From Klebsiella planticola ATCC 33531 (GTDB taxonomy: Bacteria > Pseudomonadota > Gammaproteobacteria > Enterobacterales > Enterobacteriaceae), in NCBI RefSeq assembly GCF_000735435.1, contig NZ_JMPP01000055.1, positions 62,001-126,000 on the forward strand: a DNA stretch of 64,000 bases. Reading direction: 5' to 3'. Each line of letters begins with the position of its first letter. The first letter of the stretch is position 1. The notes beneath the pieces are model-generated. The model searched no databases and was not told the DNA's origin. It worked only from the letters and a program-made list of their open reading frames with translations. Below are positions 10,147-20,058 of the stretch, one piece after another. The translations under genes were made by a program, and so were the position numbers.

Positions 10147-11157
10147 TTAGATATGGGTAACAATTTCTTTAATCAGCGGAGGGCCTTTAAAAATAAATCC
10201 GGAATAAATCTGGACAAGGCTTGCACCGGCGGCGATTTTTTCCCGTGCGGCGATCACCGAGTCAATCCCTCCGACTCCGATAATCGGCAAACGACCGTTT
10301 AATTCTGTCGCCAGCATACGGATAATTTCCGTACTCTTTAATTGTAATGGACGACCGCTGAGGCCACCGGTTTCATCACAGAATTTCATTCCCTGGACCA
10401 GCGAACGATCGAGAGTAGTATTGGTGGCAATGACCCCATCAATATTATGACGAACTAAACTATCGGCCACCTGGATCAATTCCTCAAGAGAAAGATCCGG
10501 GGCGATCTTCACAGCGACTGGGACATATTTCTGATGCTTTTGCTGCAGCTCAAGCTGCTTATTTTTAATACCAGAGAGTAAATCATCCAGGGCATCGCCG
10601 TATTGTAAGGTACGCAGCCCTGGGGTATTCGGTGAAGAGATATTAATGGCGATATAGCCGGCATACGGATAGACTTTTTCCATACAAATCAGATAATCAT
10701 CTTTACCCTGCTCAACCGGCGTATCTTTATTCTTACCGATATTAATACCGAGAATACCGTCAAAATGCGCCTTTTTAACGTTCTCAACCAGGTTATCAAC
10801 GCCGTGGTTATTAAAGCCCATGCGGTTGATCAAACCTTCGGCATCCACCAGACGGAAGATCCTCGGCTTATCGTTCCCCGGCTGCGGACGCGGCGTTACG
10901 GTACCAATTTCAATGGAGCCAAAACCCATGGCGCCGAGCGCATCAATGCACTCGCCGTTCTTGTCCAGCCCAGCGGCCAGACCCAGCGGATTTTTAAACG
11001 TGAGACCCATGCAGGTGACCGGTTTGGACGGCACCTTCTGACGGACCAGCATTTCCAGCGGCGTACCTGATACGCGACGTAATTGTTGAAAAGTAACTTC
11101 ATGAGCGCGCTCAGGATCGAGCTGAAAAAGGGCTTTACGAACGAAGGGGTAGTACAT
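10147..11157 (-). CDS. pyrD: Dihydroorotate dehydrogenase (quinone), class 2
   Basis: PyrD oxidises dihydroorotate to orotate in pyrimidine synthesis and passes electrons to membrane quinones through FMN. The 336-residue protein starts [20 protein letters not shown], the amphipathic helices that dock class 2 enzymes to the membrane. It carries the catalytic Ser loop [11 protein letters not shown] and the FMN-binding end [14 protein letters not shown]. The ATG at 11157 gives the exact E. coli length. A longer in-frame start would run through the regulatory hairpin and is rejected. Confidence 0.97.
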   Translation of the reverse strand: MYYPFVRKALFQLDPERAHEVTFQQLRRVSGTPLEMLVRQKVPSKPVTCMGLTFKNPLGLAAGLDKNGECIDALGAMGFGSIEIGTVTPRPQPGNDKPRIFRLVDAEGLINRMGFNNHGVDNLVENVKKAHFDGILGINIGKNKDTPVEQGKDDYLICMEKVYPYAGYIAINISSPNTPGLRTLQYGDALDDLLSGIKNKQLELQQKHQKYVPVAVKIAPDLSLEELIQVADSLVRHNIDGVIATNTTLDRSLVQGMKFCDETGGLSGRPLQLKSTEIIRMLATELNGRLPIIGVGGIDSVIAAREKIAAGASLVQIYSGFIFKGPPLIKEIVTHI

Positions 11158-11160
11158 GAA

Positions 11161-11190
11161 CTCTCCTGGATTCCCGGTGTGCAAACCGGG
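11161..11190 (-). promoter_or_regulatory. pyrD leader hairpin and Shine-Dalgarno
   Basis: Just before the pyrD ATG the leftward transcript has CCAGGAGAG (Shine-Dalgarno, 11161-11169), preceded by the hairpin CCCGGT-TTGCAC-ACCGGG (11173-11190) and a C-rich start region. In E. coli pyrD, transcripts that start at C when CTP is high form this hairpin and block translation, while starts at G do not. The same elements are present here, so the same control is inferred. Confidence 0.75.
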
Positions 11191-11253
11191 GGCGTATTAT
11201 GTTCGATTGACGCCTGAAAGGGAATTGACCTACGACAAAAAATCTCGCATCCA

Positions 11254-11269
11254 ACGCAAACGTTTACTT
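11254..11269. promoter_or_regulatory. PurR operator upstream of pyrD
   Basis: The 16-base sequence ACGCAAACGTTTACTT matches the PurR consensus ANGCAANCGNTTNCNT at every fixed position. E. coli pyrD is repressed by PurR, so this is very probably its operator. Confidence 0.85.
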
Positions 11270-11289
11270 TTCGCCCCCGCGTTATGCAA

Positions 11290-11407
11290 TTTCTGACAAA
11301 ACAAGGGTGGAAAAATCATTTAGGGAAATAAATCGGCTCTGTCACACTGCCAGCAAATGTTATCAATTATAGATAAATGCAAACATTTGGTTATAAGGAG
11401 AGAGAAG
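11290..11407 (+). promoter_or_regulatory. ssu operon promoter region
   Basis: The AT-rich stretch between pyrD and ssuE ends in AAGGAGAGAGAAG just before the ssuE ATG, a strong ribosome site. In E. coli ssuEADCB is switched on by Cbl under sulfate starvation. Cbl sites are AT-rich and poorly conserved, and I cannot place one or the -10/-35 boxes with certainty. Confidence 0.4.
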
Positions 11408-11983
11408 ATGCGTGTCATTACACTTGCGGGCAGTCCGCGTTACCCTTCCCGTTCCAGCGCGCTTCTGGAATATGCCAGAGAGACGCTCTCCGCGGCAGAT
11501 GTTGAAGTCTGCCACTGGCATTTGCAAAATTTTGCTCCGGAAGACCTGCTGTATGCTCGCTTCGATAACCCGGCATTACATACGCTGAATGAACAGCTGG
11601 CAGGCGCCGATGGGCTTATCATCGCTACCCCGGTCTATAAGGCCTCTTTTTCCGGCGCGCTGAAGACGCTGCTCGACCTGCTCCCGGAACGGGCGCTGGA
11701 GGGGAAAATCGTCCTGCCGCTGGCCACCGGCGGCACGATCGCCCACATGCTGGCGGTGGATTATGCGCTGAAACCGGTGCTCAACGCCCTGAAAGCGCAG
11801 GAGATTCTGCACGGAGTATTCGCCGACGATAGCCAGGTCACCGACTATCAACATAAGCCGCAGTTTACGCCTAATCTGCAGGGACGCCTCGACCTGGCGC
11901 TGGAGACCTTCTGGCAGGCGCTGCACCGCCCGACCAGCCGCGCTCCCGCGCTCAAGACCCTCCGCGGGGTGGAACATGCCTAA
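11408..11983 (+). CDS. ssuE: NADPH-dependent FMN reductase SsuE
   Basis: SsuE reduces FMN with NAD(P)H and hands FMNH2 to the SsuD monooxygenase for sulfonate desulfonation. The 191-residue protein starts [20 protein letters not shown], with the flavodoxin-like GSPR phosphate loop, and matches E. coli in length. The ATG at 11408 follows a strong GGAG site. The in-frame start 17 codons earlier lacks one. Its end overlaps the ssuA start by 8 bases. Confidence 0.96.
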   Translation: MRVITLAGSPRYPSRSSALLEYARETLSAADVEVCHWHLQNFAPEDLLYARFDNPALHTLNEQLAGADGLIIATPVYKASFSGALKTLLDLLPERALEGKIVLPLATGGTIAHMLAVDYALKPVLNALKAQEILHGVFADDSQVTDYQHKPQFTPNLQGRLDLALETFWQALHRPTSRAPALKTLRGVEHA

Positions 11984-12938
11984 CCTTTTCAGGACCCTCG
12001 CGCTGAGCGGGTTGCTGACGCTATCGGCCCTGAGCCATGCGGCACAATCCGCGCCGGACGCGCTGCGCATCGGCTACCAAAAAGGCAGCGTCAGTATGGT
12101 GCTGGCTAAAAGCCATCAACTGCTGGAGAAACGCTACCCGAACAGCAAAATCACCTGGGTAGAATTTCCCGCCGGTCCCCAGATGCTTGAAGCGCTAAAC
12201 GTCGGCAGCATCGATCTGGGCAGTACCGGCGATATCCCACCGATTTTCGCCCAGGCCGCCGGTGCCGATCTGGTTTACGTCGGCGCGGAACCCCCGAAGC
12301 CAAAAGCGGAAGTGATTCTGGTCGCGGAAAACAGCCCGATCAAAACCGTCGCTGAACTGAAGGGCCGTAAGGTCGCGTTTCAGAAAGGCTCCAGCTCCCA
12401 CAACCTGCTGCTAAGGGCATTACAGCAGGCAGGACTAAAATTCAGCGATATTCAGCCCGTTTATCTTGCCCCCGCGGACGCCCGCGCGGCGTTTCAACAG
12501 GGCAATGTTGATGCATGGGCTATCTGGGATCCCTACTATTCAGCCGCTCTGCAACAAGCGAGCGCCCGGGTGCTCAAAGACGGAACCGATCTGAAACAAA
12601 CCGGCTCTTTCTATCTGGCTTCGCGCCCCTATGCAGAAAAGAACGGCGCCTTTATTAGCGGCGTGCTCGACACCTTCAGCCAGGCGGATGCCCTGACGCT
12701 GAGCCAACGTCCGCAAAGTATTACCCTGCTGGCCAAAACGATGGGCCTCCCTGAAACGGTGATCGCCAGCTATCTGGACCATCGGCCGCCGACCACCATT
12801 ACTCCCGTCAGTGCCGAAACCGCCGCCCGGCAGCAGCAAACGGCCGATCTGTTCTACGAGAACAAACTGGTGCCGAAAAAAGTCGACATCCGTACCCGCA
12901 TCTGGCAACCCGCAACCGCACAAGGAGCGAAATCATGA
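11976..12938 (+). CDS. ssuA: Aliphatic sulfonate-binding periplasmic protein SsuA
   Basis: SsuA is the periplasmic receptor of the SsuABC importer for aliphatic sulfonates. The 320-residue protein has a signal peptide, [20 protein letters not shown], with cleavage probably after SHA. The mature part begins [17 protein letters not shown] and is a type II binding-protein fold of the NMT1/TauA group. It overlaps ssuD by 4 bases (ATGA), as expected in a coupled operon. Confidence 0.96.
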   Translation: MPNLFRTLALSGLLTLSALSHAAQSAPDALRIGYQKGSVSMVLAKSHQLLEKRYPNSKITWVEFPAGPQMLEALNVGSIDLGSTGDIPPIFAQAAGADLVYVGAEPPKPKAEVILVAENSPIKTVAELKGRKVAFQKGSSSHNLLLRALQQAGLKFSDIQPVYLAPADARAAFQQGNVDAWAIWDPYYSAALQQASARVLKDGTDLKQTGSFYLASRPYAEKNGAFISGVLDTFSQADALTLSQRPQSITLLAKTMGLPETVIASYLDHRPPTTITPVSAETAARQQQTADLFYENKLVPKKVDIRTRIWQPATAQGAKS

Positions 12939-14080
12939 GTCTGAATATGTTCTGGTTTTTACCGACCCACGGTGATGGTCGCTACCTGGGGACTGAAGAG
13001 GGTGCCCGCCCGGTGGATTACGGCTATCTGCAGCAAATTGCGCAAACTGCGGACCGCCTCGGTTTTACCGGCGTCCTGATCCCGACCGGGCGCTCCTGCG
13101 AAGATGCGTGGCTGGTTGCCGCTTCAATGATTCCCGTCACCCAGCGCCTGAAATTTCTTGTTGCCCTGCGCCCGAGCGTGACCTCTCCGACTGTCGCCGC
13201 CCGCCAGGCCGCTACGCTCGACCGCCTGTCCAACGGTCGGGCGTTGTTTAACCTGGTCACCGGCAGCGATCCGCAGGAGCTCGCCGGTGACGGGGTTTTC
13301 CTCGACCATACCGAACGTTACGAAGCCTCTTCTGAATTTACTCATATCTGGCGCCGCCTGATGGAAGGCGAAACCGTGACCTTCAATGGAAAACACCAGC
13401 GGGTACGCGGTGCGAAGCTGCTGTTTCCGCCCCTGCAGCAGCCGCGCCCGCCGCTCTACTTTGGCGGATCGTCCGACGTGGCGCAGGATCTCGCCGCCGA
13501 GCAGGTCGATCTTTATCTCACCTGGGGAGAGCCCCCGGAGCAGGTGGCGGAAAAAATCGCCCAGGTGCGTGAAAAAGCCGCTCGTCACGGTCGTACGGTC
13601 CGTTTCGGTATTCGTCTGCATGTCATTGTCCGGGAAACCAATGAAGAAGCCTGGGAAGCGGCCGAAAGCCTCATCTCGCATCTGGATGACGACACCATTG
13701 CCCGGGCGCAGGCCGCCTTTGCCAAAACCGACTCCGTCGGACAGCAGCGGATGGCCGCGTTGCACAACGGACGGCGCGACAAGCTTGAAATCAGCCCTAA
13801 CCTGTGGGCCGGCGTCGGGCTGGCACGCGGAGGTGCGGGAACCGCTCTGGTCGGCGATGCGGCTACCGTAGCCGAACGCATCAATGAATATGCGGCACTG
13901 GGTATCGATAGCTTTATCTTCTCCGGCTATCCGCACCTTGAAGAAGCTTATCGCGTCGGCGAACTGTTGTTCCCGCTGCTGGATGTCAATATCCCGTCGA
14001 TTCCGCAGCCGCAACCTCTGCACCTGCAGGGCGAGGCGGTGGCCAACGAATTTATCCCGCGCAAAGTCGCACAAAGCTAA
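12935..14080 (+). CDS. ssuD: FMNH2-dependent alkanesulfonate monooxygenase SsuD
   Basis: SsuD is a luciferase-like TIM-barrel enzyme that splits C1-C10 alkanesulfonates to aldehyde and sulfite using FMNH2 from SsuE and oxygen. The 381-residue protein starts [19 protein letters not shown] and includes GRSCEDAW (active-site Cys/Glu region), [12 protein letters not shown] and [16 protein letters not shown] flavin-site segments. Length and start match E. coli. A good GGAGCG ribosome site lies inside the end of ssuA. Confidence 0.96.
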   Translation: MSLNMFWFLPTHGDGRYLGTEEGARPVDYGYLQQIAQTADRLGFTGVLIPTGRSCEDAWLVAASMIPVTQRLKFLVALRPSVTSPTVAARQAATLDRLSNGRALFNLVTGSDPQELAGDGVFLDHTERYEASSEFTHIWRRLMEGETVTFNGKHQRVRGAKLLFPPLQQPRPPLYFGGSSDVAQDLAAEQVDLYLTWGEPPEQVAEKIAQVREKAARHGRTVRFGIRLHVIVRETNEEAWEAAESLISHLDDDTIARAQAAFAKTDSVGQQRMAALHNGRRDKLEISPNLWAGVGLARGGAGTALVGDAATVAERINEYAALGIDSFIFSGYPHLEEAYRVGELLFPLLDVNIPSIPQPQPLHLQGEAVANEFIPRKVAQS

Positions 14081-14090
14081 GGAGCACATC

Positions 14091-14882
14091 ATGGCTACGT
14101 CTGCGCAAAAACTGCTGCTGCGGGTTGCCCCCTGGCTGCTGCCGGTGGGGACCGTCATTATCTGGCAGCTCGCCTCTTCCGTCGGCTGGTTATCCACCCG
14201 CATCCTCCCCTCTCCGGAGGGGGTGCTCAAGGCCTTCTGGACGCTTTCCGCCAGCGGCGAACTGTGGCAACACCTGGCCATCAGTTCATGGCGTGCTCTG
14301 CTGGGCTTCGCCATCGGCGGTTCCATCGGGCTGGTGCTGGGCCTGATAAGCGGATTGTCGCGTTGGGGAGAGCGTCTGCTGGATACCTCGATTCAGATGC
14401 TGCGTAACGTCCCGCATCTGGCGTTGATTCCGCTGGTTATTTTATGGTTCGGCATTGATGAAAGCGCCAAAATCTTCCTCGTCGCGCTGGGGACCATGTT
14501 CCCAATCTACATCAACACCTGGCACGGCATTCGCAATATCGATCGCGGACTGGTGGAAATGGCGCGTAGTTATGGCCTGTCCGGCTTCGCCCTGTTCCGC
14601 CATGTGATTCTGCCGGGGGCCCTGCCCTCGATAATGGTCGGCATCCGCTTTGCCCTCGGGCTGATGTGGTTAACGCTGATTGTGGCCGAAACCATCTCCG
14701 CTAACGCCGGTATTGGCTACCTGGCGATGAATGCGCGGGAGTTTTTACAAACGGATGTGGTGGTGGTCGCCATTATTCTGTATGCCATTCTTGGCAAACT
14801 GGCCGACTTCAGCGCGCAGCTGCTGGAACGCGTCTGGCTACGCTGGAACCCGGCTTATCATCTTCAGGAGGCCAACGCATGA
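14091..14882 (+). CDS. ssuC: Sulfonate ABC transporter permease SsuC
   Basis: SsuC is the inner-membrane permease of the sulfonate importer. The 263-residue protein starts [20 protein letters not shown] at the ATG 10 bases after ssuD, behind AAGGAGCACATC. The open frame continues upstream into ssuD, but this start gives the E. coli length. It has six hydrophobic segments and the EAA-type cytoplasmic loop ([19 protein letters not shown]) that contacts SsuB. It overlaps ssuB by 4 bases. Confidence 0.96.
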   Translation: MATSAQKLLLRVAPWLLPVGTVIIWQLASSVGWLSTRILPSPEGVLKAFWTLSASGELWQHLAISSWRALLGFAIGGSIGLVLGLISGLSRWGERLLDTSIQMLRNVPHLALIPLVILWFGIDESAKIFLVALGTMFPIYINTWHGIRNIDRGLVEMARSYGLSGFALFRHVILPGALPSIMVGIRFALGLMWLTLIVAETISANAGIGYLAMNAREFLQTDVVVVAIILYAILGKLADFSAQLLERVWLRWNPAYHLQEANA

Positions 14883-15652
14883 CTACTGCCCGTCTGAACC
14901 CAGGGATCCCGCTGTTGCTTAACGGCGTGACCAAACGCTACGGCGAAAATACCATTCTTAACGCACTGGATTTACATATTCCGACCGGGCAGTTTGTCGC
15001 GGTGGTCGGGCGCAGCGGCGGCGGCAAAAGTACCCTGCTGCGTCTGCTGGCCGGGCTCGAAAAACCCAACGCTGGCGAGCTGCTGGCCGGCTCAACGCCG
15101 CTGGCACAGGTCCAGGAAGACAGTCGCATGATGTTCCAGGACTCGCGGCTGCTGCCGTGGAAATCGGTGATAGACAACGTCGGTCTTGGATTGAAGGGCC
15201 AATGGCGTGATGCCGCCCTGCAGGCGCTGGCCAGCGTTGGCCTGGAAAACCGCGCCGGCGACTGGCCGGCTGCGCTCTCCGGCGGACAAAAACAGCGCGT
15301 TGCGCTGGCCCGCGCGCTGATTCATCGTCCTCGCCTGCTGCTTCTCGATGAACCGCTGGGTGCGCTGGATGCGTTAACCCGGCTGGAGATGCAGGATCTG
15401 ATCGTCTCGCTGTGGGAGGAATACGGTTTTACCGTACTGCTGGTGACGCATGATGTGAGTGAGGCGGTGGCCATGGCTGACCGGGTGCTGTTGATTGAAG
15501 AAGGGAAAATTGGCCTCGATGTCGCCGTCGATATTCCACGACCGCGGCGGACCGGATCGGCCAGACTGGCTGAACTGGAAGCCGAGGTGCTGAACAGAGT
15601 GATGAAACGCGGTAAGAGCGAATCGGCGCCGCGCTTATTGAGCCACGGTTAA
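14879..15652 (+). CDS. ssuB: Sulfonate ABC transporter ATP-binding protein SsuB
   Basis: SsuB powers sulfonate import. The 257-residue protein has Walker [12 protein letters not shown] near residue 42, the Q-loop [10 protein letters not shown], signature [15 protein letters not shown], Walker [12 protein letters not shown] and the switch His in [10 protein letters not shown]. It is the last gene of ssuEADCB. A REP-type hairpin lies between it and convergent pepN. Confidence 0.96.
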   Translation: MTTARLNPGIPLLLNGVTKRYGENTILNALDLHIPTGQFVAVVGRSGGGKSTLLRLLAGLEKPNAGELLAGSTPLAQVQEDSRMMFQDSRLLPWKSVIDNVGLGLKGQWRDAALQALASVGLENRAGDWPAALSGGQKQRVALARALIHRPRLLLLDEPLGALDALTRLEMQDLIVSLWEEYGFTVLLVTHDVSEAVAMADRVLLIEEGKIGLDVAVDIPRPRRTGSARLAELEAEVLNRVMKRGKSESAPRLLSHG

Positions 15653-15716
15653 GCCAGCCCGGAGATCGCCCCGGCGGGGCGGTGCCTGGCGGGGCGACGG
15701 CCCGAGATTGTGAATA

Positions 15717-15750
15717 GCCCGGATAAGGCGCATCCGCGCCGTTATCCGGG
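15717..15750. repeat. REP-type palindromic unit
   Basis: CCCGGATAAGGCG and CGCCGTTATCCGGG form an imperfect palindrome in the gap between convergent ssuB and pepN, the usual place for enterobacterial REP units. It can also act as a transcription barrier for both genes. A second GC-rich inverted region lies just left of it (15660-15700). Confidence 0.8.
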
Positions 15751-15762
15751 ATTCCTGCCCCG

Positions 15763-18378
15763 TTACGCCAGCGCCTTACTGATTTTCTCGAACAGATCCC
15801 CGGAGAGATTCTCCAGACCTTTCAACTGCTCCAGCGCCGCGCGCATCAGCGCCTGGCGTTTAGCATCGTAGCGTTTCAGTCGAATCAACGGTTCAATCAA
15901 CCGGGACGCCACCTGCGGGTTGCGGCTGTTGAGTTCCGTCAGCATCTCCACCATGAACTGATAGCCGCTGCCATCTTCGGCGTGGAATGCCGCCGGGTTA
16001 CTGCCGGCAAACGCGCCAATCAGCGAGCGTACGCGGTTCGGGTTGCTCATGCTAAACGAGCGGTGATTCAGCAGGCCGCGAACCGTCTCAAGAACATTGT
16101 CCGCCGGGCTGGTGGACTGCAGGATAAACCATTTATCCATGACCAGGCCGTCCTGGTGCCATTTGTCGTCATACTCCTGCATCAGGGTATCGCGGCAAGG
16201 CAGCTGCGCGGCGACCGCGGCCGACAGTGCAGCCAGCGCGTCGGTCATGTTGTCGGCCTGATGATACTGGGCGACGACCAGCTTATCCGCCAGCGCAACT
16301 TCACCAAACGCCAGATAGCGCAGGCAGGTATTGCGCAGTGAACGCTTGCCGATATCGGCGTGTTCCACGCGATAGCTCGCCAGCTTGTTGACGTTGTAAA
16401 CCGCGAGGAACTCGTCCGCCAGCTCTTTTGCAAGCGTGCGGGTCAACGCTTCGCGAACCGCCGCAATGGCGATCGGGTCGATTATCGCAAACAGCTCAGC
16501 GATTTCATTGGCGGAAGGCAACGTCAGAATTTCAGCCGCCAGCGCCGGATCGATCTTCTCATCCAGCAAAATCGCACGGAACGCATCGGCGACGTGAACC
16601 GGCAGCGACAGCGGCTGGCCCTGCTGATGGCGGTTGACGTTCAGCTTGATGTAGGTTGCCAGCAGGCTCTGCGCGGCATCCCAGCGGGAGAAGTCGTTGC
16701 GCGCGTGGCGCATCAGGAAGGTGAGCTGCTGGTCGCTCCATTTATATTCCAGCTTCACCGGGGCGGAAAACTCACACAGCAGCGCCGGTACCGGCTGGAA
16801 GTAGACGTTGTCGAACACAAAAGTCTGCTCGCTCTGGGTCACATTCAGCACGTGATGCACCGGATGGCCCCCTTTCTGCAGCGGGATCACCTTCCCTTCG
16901 TTATCATACAGTTCGATATCGAAAGGAATGTGCAGCGGCTGTTTCTCCGGCTGTTCCGCGGTCGGCGGCGTACGCTGGCTGATGGTCAACGTATACTGCT
17001 CGGTTTCCGGATTGTAGTCGTCATGGACGCTCACCACCGGCGTGCCGGACTGGCTGTACCAACGACGGAAATGCGACAGGTCGACGTTCGAGGCATCCTC
17101 CATCGCCTGGACAAAATCGTCGCAGGTGGCGGCGCTGCCGTCGTGGCGCTCGAAGTACAGCTGCATCCCTTTCTGGAAATTCTCTTCGCCCAGCAGCGTA
17201 TGGAGCATGCGGATCACTTCGGCGCCCTTCTCATACACCGTCAGGGTATAGAAGTTATTCATCTCGATAACGCTATCCGGGCGTATCGGATGGGCCATCG
17301 GGCTGGCATCCTCAGCGAACTGCAGACCGCGCATGGTGCGCACGTTGTTAATCCGGTTCACCGCGCGCGAACCGAGATCGGAGCTGAACTCCTGATCGCG
17401 GAACACGGTCAGCCCTTCTTTCAGGCTCAGCTGGAACCAGTCGCGGCAGGTCACGCGGTTGCCGGTCCAGTTATGGAAGTATTCGTGGCCGATGACGCGT
17501 TCAATATCGAGATAATCTTTATCGGTTGCGGTATCGGTGCGGGCCAGTACGTATTTGGAGTTAAAGACGTTTAGCCCTTTGTTCTCCATCGCCCCCATAT
17601 TAAAGAAGTCGACGGCGACAATCATATAGATGTCGAGGTCGTACTCGAGACCAAAACGGGTTTCGTCCCATTTCATCGAGTTCTTCAGCGAGGTCATCGC
17701 CCACGGCGCGCGGTCGAGATTGCCGCGGTCAACGAACAGCTCCAGCGCCACTTCACGTCCGGAACGGGTTTTGAAGGTATCGCGCAATACGTCGAAGTCG
17801 CCGGCCACCAGCGCAAAGAGATAGCACGGTTTCGGGAACGGATCCTGCCACTGGATCCAGTGACGACCGTTATCCAGCTCGCCCTGCGCCACGCGGTTGC
17901 CGTTGGAGAGCAGGAACGGGTATTTCGTTTTGTCGGCGATAATTTTGGTTGTGAAGCGGGCCAGCACATCCGGACGATCCAGGTACCAGGTAATGTGACG
18001 GAAACCTTCCGCCTCGCACTGGGTGCACAGGGCTTCGCCAGACTGATAGAGACCTTCCAGGGCCGTATTCGCCGCCGGGCTGATTTCATTGACGATGGTC
18101 AGGGTGAAATGTTCCGGTAATCCGCCGATCGCCAGCTGGTTATTTTCTTCTTTATAGTTGCTCCACGGCTGGCCATCCACCTGCAGGGAGACCAACGTCA
18201 GGTCTTCGCCATCCAGACGCAACGGCGCATCGGACGCCGCCGCGTGACGGGAGACTTTGCTCTCAGCCGTAACCACGGTTTTCTCGGCATCCAGGTCAAA
18301 GGTCAAATCGATATCGCTAATCAGATAATCCGGCGCACGGTAGTCGTGGCGGTATTTGGCTTGGGGCTGTTGTGTCAT
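15763..18378 (-). CDS. pepN: Aminopeptidase N
   Basis: PepN is the main cytosolic M1 zinc aminopeptidase. The 871-residue protein has the substrate-recognition motif GAMEN (GAMENKGLNVF, near residue 260) and the zinc motif HEYFH (near 300). The third zinc ligand, Glu, lies in LKEGLTVFRDQEF. The long helical C-terminal domain is complete. The length matches E. coli (870), so insertion of the phage upstream left the coding sequence whole, although its promoter may have new neighbours. Confidence 0.97.
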   Translation of the reverse strand: MTQQPQAKYRHDYRAPDYLISDIDLTFDLDAEKTVVTAESKVSRHAAASDAPLRLDGEDLTLVSLQVDGQPWSNYKEENNQLAIGGLPEHFTLTIVNEISPAANTALEGLYQSGEALCTQCEAEGFRHITWYLDRPDVLARFTTKIIADKTKYPFLLSNGNRVAQGELDNGRHWIQWQDPFPKPCYLFALVAGDFDVLRDTFKTRSGREVALELFVDRGNLDRAPWAMTSLKNSMKWDETRFGLEYDLDIYMIVAVDFFNMGAMENKGLNVFNSKYVLARTDTATDKDYLDIERVIGHEYFHNWTGNRVTCRDWFQLSLKEGLTVFRDQEFSSDLGSRAVNRINNVRTMRGLQFAEDASPMAHPIRPDSVIEMNNFYTLTVYEKGAEVIRMLHTLLGEENFQKGMQLYFERHDGSAATCDDFVQAMEDASNVDLSHFRRWYSQSGTPVVSVHDDYNPETEQYTLTISQRTPPTAEQPEKQPLHIPFDIELYDNEGKVIPLQKGGHPVHHVLNVTQSEQTFVFDNVYFQPVPALLCEFSAPVKLEYKWSDQQLTFLMRHARNDFSRWDAAQSLLATYIKLNVNRHQQGQPLSLPVHVADAFRAILLDEKIDPALAAEILTLPSANEIAELFAIIDPIAIAAVREALTRTLAKELADEFLAVYNVNKLASYRVEHADIGKRSLRNTCLRYLAFGEVALADKLVVAQYHQADNMTDALAALSAAVAAQLPCRDTLMQEYDDKWHQDGLVMDKWFILQSTSPADNVLETVRGLLNHRSFSMSNPNRVRSLIGAFAGSNPAAFHAEDGSGYQFMVEMLTELNSRNPQVASRLIEPLIRLKRYDAKRQALMRAALEQLKGLENLSGDLFEKISKALA

Positions 18379-18678
18379 AAAAAACCTTTAGCATGTTCCA
18401 TAAAGTGTCAAACCCAGTCTATTCCTGTTGCGTAGATCGCGCTATGCAGAATCTTCATCTTTTCAACGCTAAACACGAAAATTGCTACATATTGATAATA
18501 TAAGAGCGTAGTTTCTATTAACATCCAAGGTCGCCCAAGAGCGCATTCATAAACAACAGGTTATGGCCTTGATGGATACATGGTTACTAAGTTCGCCCTC
18601 GTTCGCCCTCATTTTATGCCCCATCCATGCCCCATTCATCGCCACTTTCAAAAGTGGTATCACAATTCGACACGCCGA
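18379..18678. other. Chromosome-prophage junction region (left end)
   Basis: This 300-base stretch has no gene I can support. It runs from the pepN start, with its presumed leftward promoter in AT-rich sequence near 18480-18530, to the end of the first phage gene. It must hold the left attachment junction, because pncB should be next in the host order and is missing. The exact core cannot be fixed since the right junction lies outside the window. An inverted repeat CCACTT/AAGTGG lies at 18642-18657. Confidence 0.6.
18591..18635. repeat. Paired short direct repeats near the left prophage end
   Basis: GTTCGCCCTC occurs twice in perfect tandem (18591-18600, 18601-18610). ATGCCCCAT occurs twice with an 11-base period (18616-18624, 18627-18635). 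Clusters like this near an attachment site are typical of integrase arm-binding sites. That role is inferred from position only. Confidence 0.5.
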
Positions 18679-19683
18679 TCAGGCAAGCTCATAAACAATG
18701 CAGCACCCTTTATTCCCAGAAAGACCGGCAACATTCATTCCAGCTCCTGCATAACGACCATCAGCACCGCGTCCGAACGTCCCACCCGGGAATTGTGATG
18801 GATAAGCAATAAATCCGGTAGCTGTACCTGCAGTGACCTGCATCACCTGTGGTGACTGGGCGTCTCCGTTACTTGATGCAAGCACAGTCCCTGCCGATGT
18901 GTTTACAAGTCCCGTGTAACGATAAGCGCTCCCGGAGATGAACGATCCAGCAGACGAAATTCCAGTAGCCCCTGAGAAGCCCCCGGCAACGGTAACAAGA
19001 CTACCGAATGAAGATTGTCCGCCAGCATTCCCTGGAGAGCCGCCATTCCCTATTGTTACATTCACAGAACCGGGAACATCTGTAGAATTAAATATTGATT
19101 TATTATACTGGCCATTGTAACCAGGTTGAGACCCCCCAGTAGATGCACTATCAGCAGAGATGGAATTAGAACCTCCACCGGCCCCTACTATCTCAACAAT
19201 TACCTTTCTTGTTCCCTCTGATTTTACATACACCCCATTATCATTAAATATTTTAATGTCAATCAAACGCCCATTTATTGTCCCATCAGATGAGCCAAGA
19301 TTTAACAATGCCGCTTTTACTGATTCGCTTCCGGCATCCGATATTTCTGACAAGTTATTAGATATTTGCAAGCACGATAAAAAGGAGCCTGCCGTCATCA
19401 TGTTTGCAACAATATCATTCGTTGACCATACTCTCGCAGGTGTCCCTTCTTGTCCGCGAATAACAGTCATTACATCACCACTTACAGAGGTAACATGAAC
19501 AATTTCTGATATTGTTTTCGTCGCTGCATCAGTTATTGTTAATTTGAAATAGCTTTGACCCGGTACCGGCACAGGAAATAAAGAACCCGCTCCGCTACCA
19601 ACTGTAATAACGGTGGCGGAGGCGCTTATTCCTGAAGAAAGTACACTTTTCGCATTATTATTGGCTAAAAGACTCAGAGCCAT
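18679..19683 (-). CDS. Short tail fibre with glycine-rich tip
   Basis: This is probably a receptor-binding tail fibre. The first 100 or so of 334 residues (MALSLLANNNAKSVLSSGIS onward) match the start of the 780-residue fibre at 21144-23486, so both should dock to the same baseplate site. The C-terminal half is rich in Gly, Ser and Asn, with runs such as VGAGGGSN, GNGGSPGNAGG and FGRGADG. This resembles the polyglycine loops of phage adhesins. A good GGAGGATAT ribosome site precedes the ATG. It is the last phage gene before the host junction. Confidence 0.75.
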   Translation of the reverse strand: MALSLLANNNAKSVLSSGISASATVITVGSGAGSLFPVPVPGQSYFKLTITDAATKTISEIVHVTSVSGDVMTVIRGQEGTPARVWSTNDIVANMMTAGSFLSCLQISNNLSEISDAGSESVKAALLNLGSSDGTINGRLIDIKIFNDNGVYVKSEGTRKVIVEIVGAGGGSNSISADSASTGGSQPGYNGQYNKSIFNSTDVPGSVNVTIGNGGSPGNAGGQSSFGSLVTVAGGFSGATGISSAGSFISGSAYRYTGLVNTSAGTVLASSNGDAQSPQVMQVTAGTATGFIAYPSQFPGGTFGRGADGRYAGAGMNVAGLSGNKGCCIVYELA

Positions 19684-19692
19684 ATATCCTCC

Positions 19693-19717
19693 AAAAAACA
19701 GCCGAATTTAAGCGGCT
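19693..19717 (-). terminator. Intrinsic terminator after the SOS-controlled genes
   Basis: Reading leftward, AGCCG (19713-19717) pairs with CGGCT (19700-19704) across an AT-rich loop and is followed by GTTTTTT. It lies directly downstream of the UmuD'-like gene and just before the fibre at 18679-19683. Confidence 0.75.
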
Positions 19718-19736
19718 AATAAATATGAGATAGTAT

Positions 19737-20057
19737 TTAGATAACTGGGGCGTCATCTCTTTGCAGATCAATGATCGTATGCGTAACCACGCCGCCAACT
19801 TCAACGTCATCAAGTGCCTCTCCCTCGATCGCCTCCCCGTCAGTCGTGATTAACGCCATTCCCATCAGTTTTGCGAACTCAGTGCGGCCGTCATAGCTAA
19901 TCAGCACTGTGTCGCCCTGCTGAGGCCTGCGAGACACGTCAATGACCGCATAGCCCTCGCTGGTTTCGATTGCGAGCGTATTGGCACCAAGGTTGCACAG
20001 ACTGGTTATACTGATCCGGCGTTCGACATAGTCAGTTGCTGGAGAAGGAAAGCCCAT
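19737..20057 (-). CDS. UmuD'-like protein lacking the protease serine motif
   Basis: The 106-residue protein begins MGFPSPATDYVERRISITSL. This corresponds to UmuD just after its self-cleavage site (CG-FPSPAADYVE in E. coli). The rest (GYAVIDVSRRPQQGDTVLIS) is a small beta domain. I see no GDSM catalytic motif, so self-cleavage is unlikely. It is the second gene of a two-gene unit behind a LexA box, with its ATG 1 base beyond the upstream stop. I chose the ATG at 20057 because upstream in-frame sequence overlaps the preceding gene. A role in SOS mutagenesis or polymerase control is inferred. Confidence 0.65.
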   Translation of the reverse strand: MGFPSPATDYVERRISITSLCNLGANTLAIETSEGYAVIDVSRRPQQGDTVLISYDGRTEFAKLMGMALITTDGEAIEGEALDDVEVGGVVTHTIIDLQRDDAPVI

Positions 20058-20058
20058 A

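Noticed and set aside
13124..14326. 400-codon open frame on the minus strand
   Set aside because: Antisense shadow of ssuD and ssuC, both intact.
16360..17574. 404-codon open frame on the plus strand
   Set aside because: Antisense to pepN. The composition reflects the mirrored codons.
18379..18678. tRNA or tmRNA gene as attachment site
   Set aside because: No cloverleaf, anticodon arm or CCA end could be made out in this stretch.
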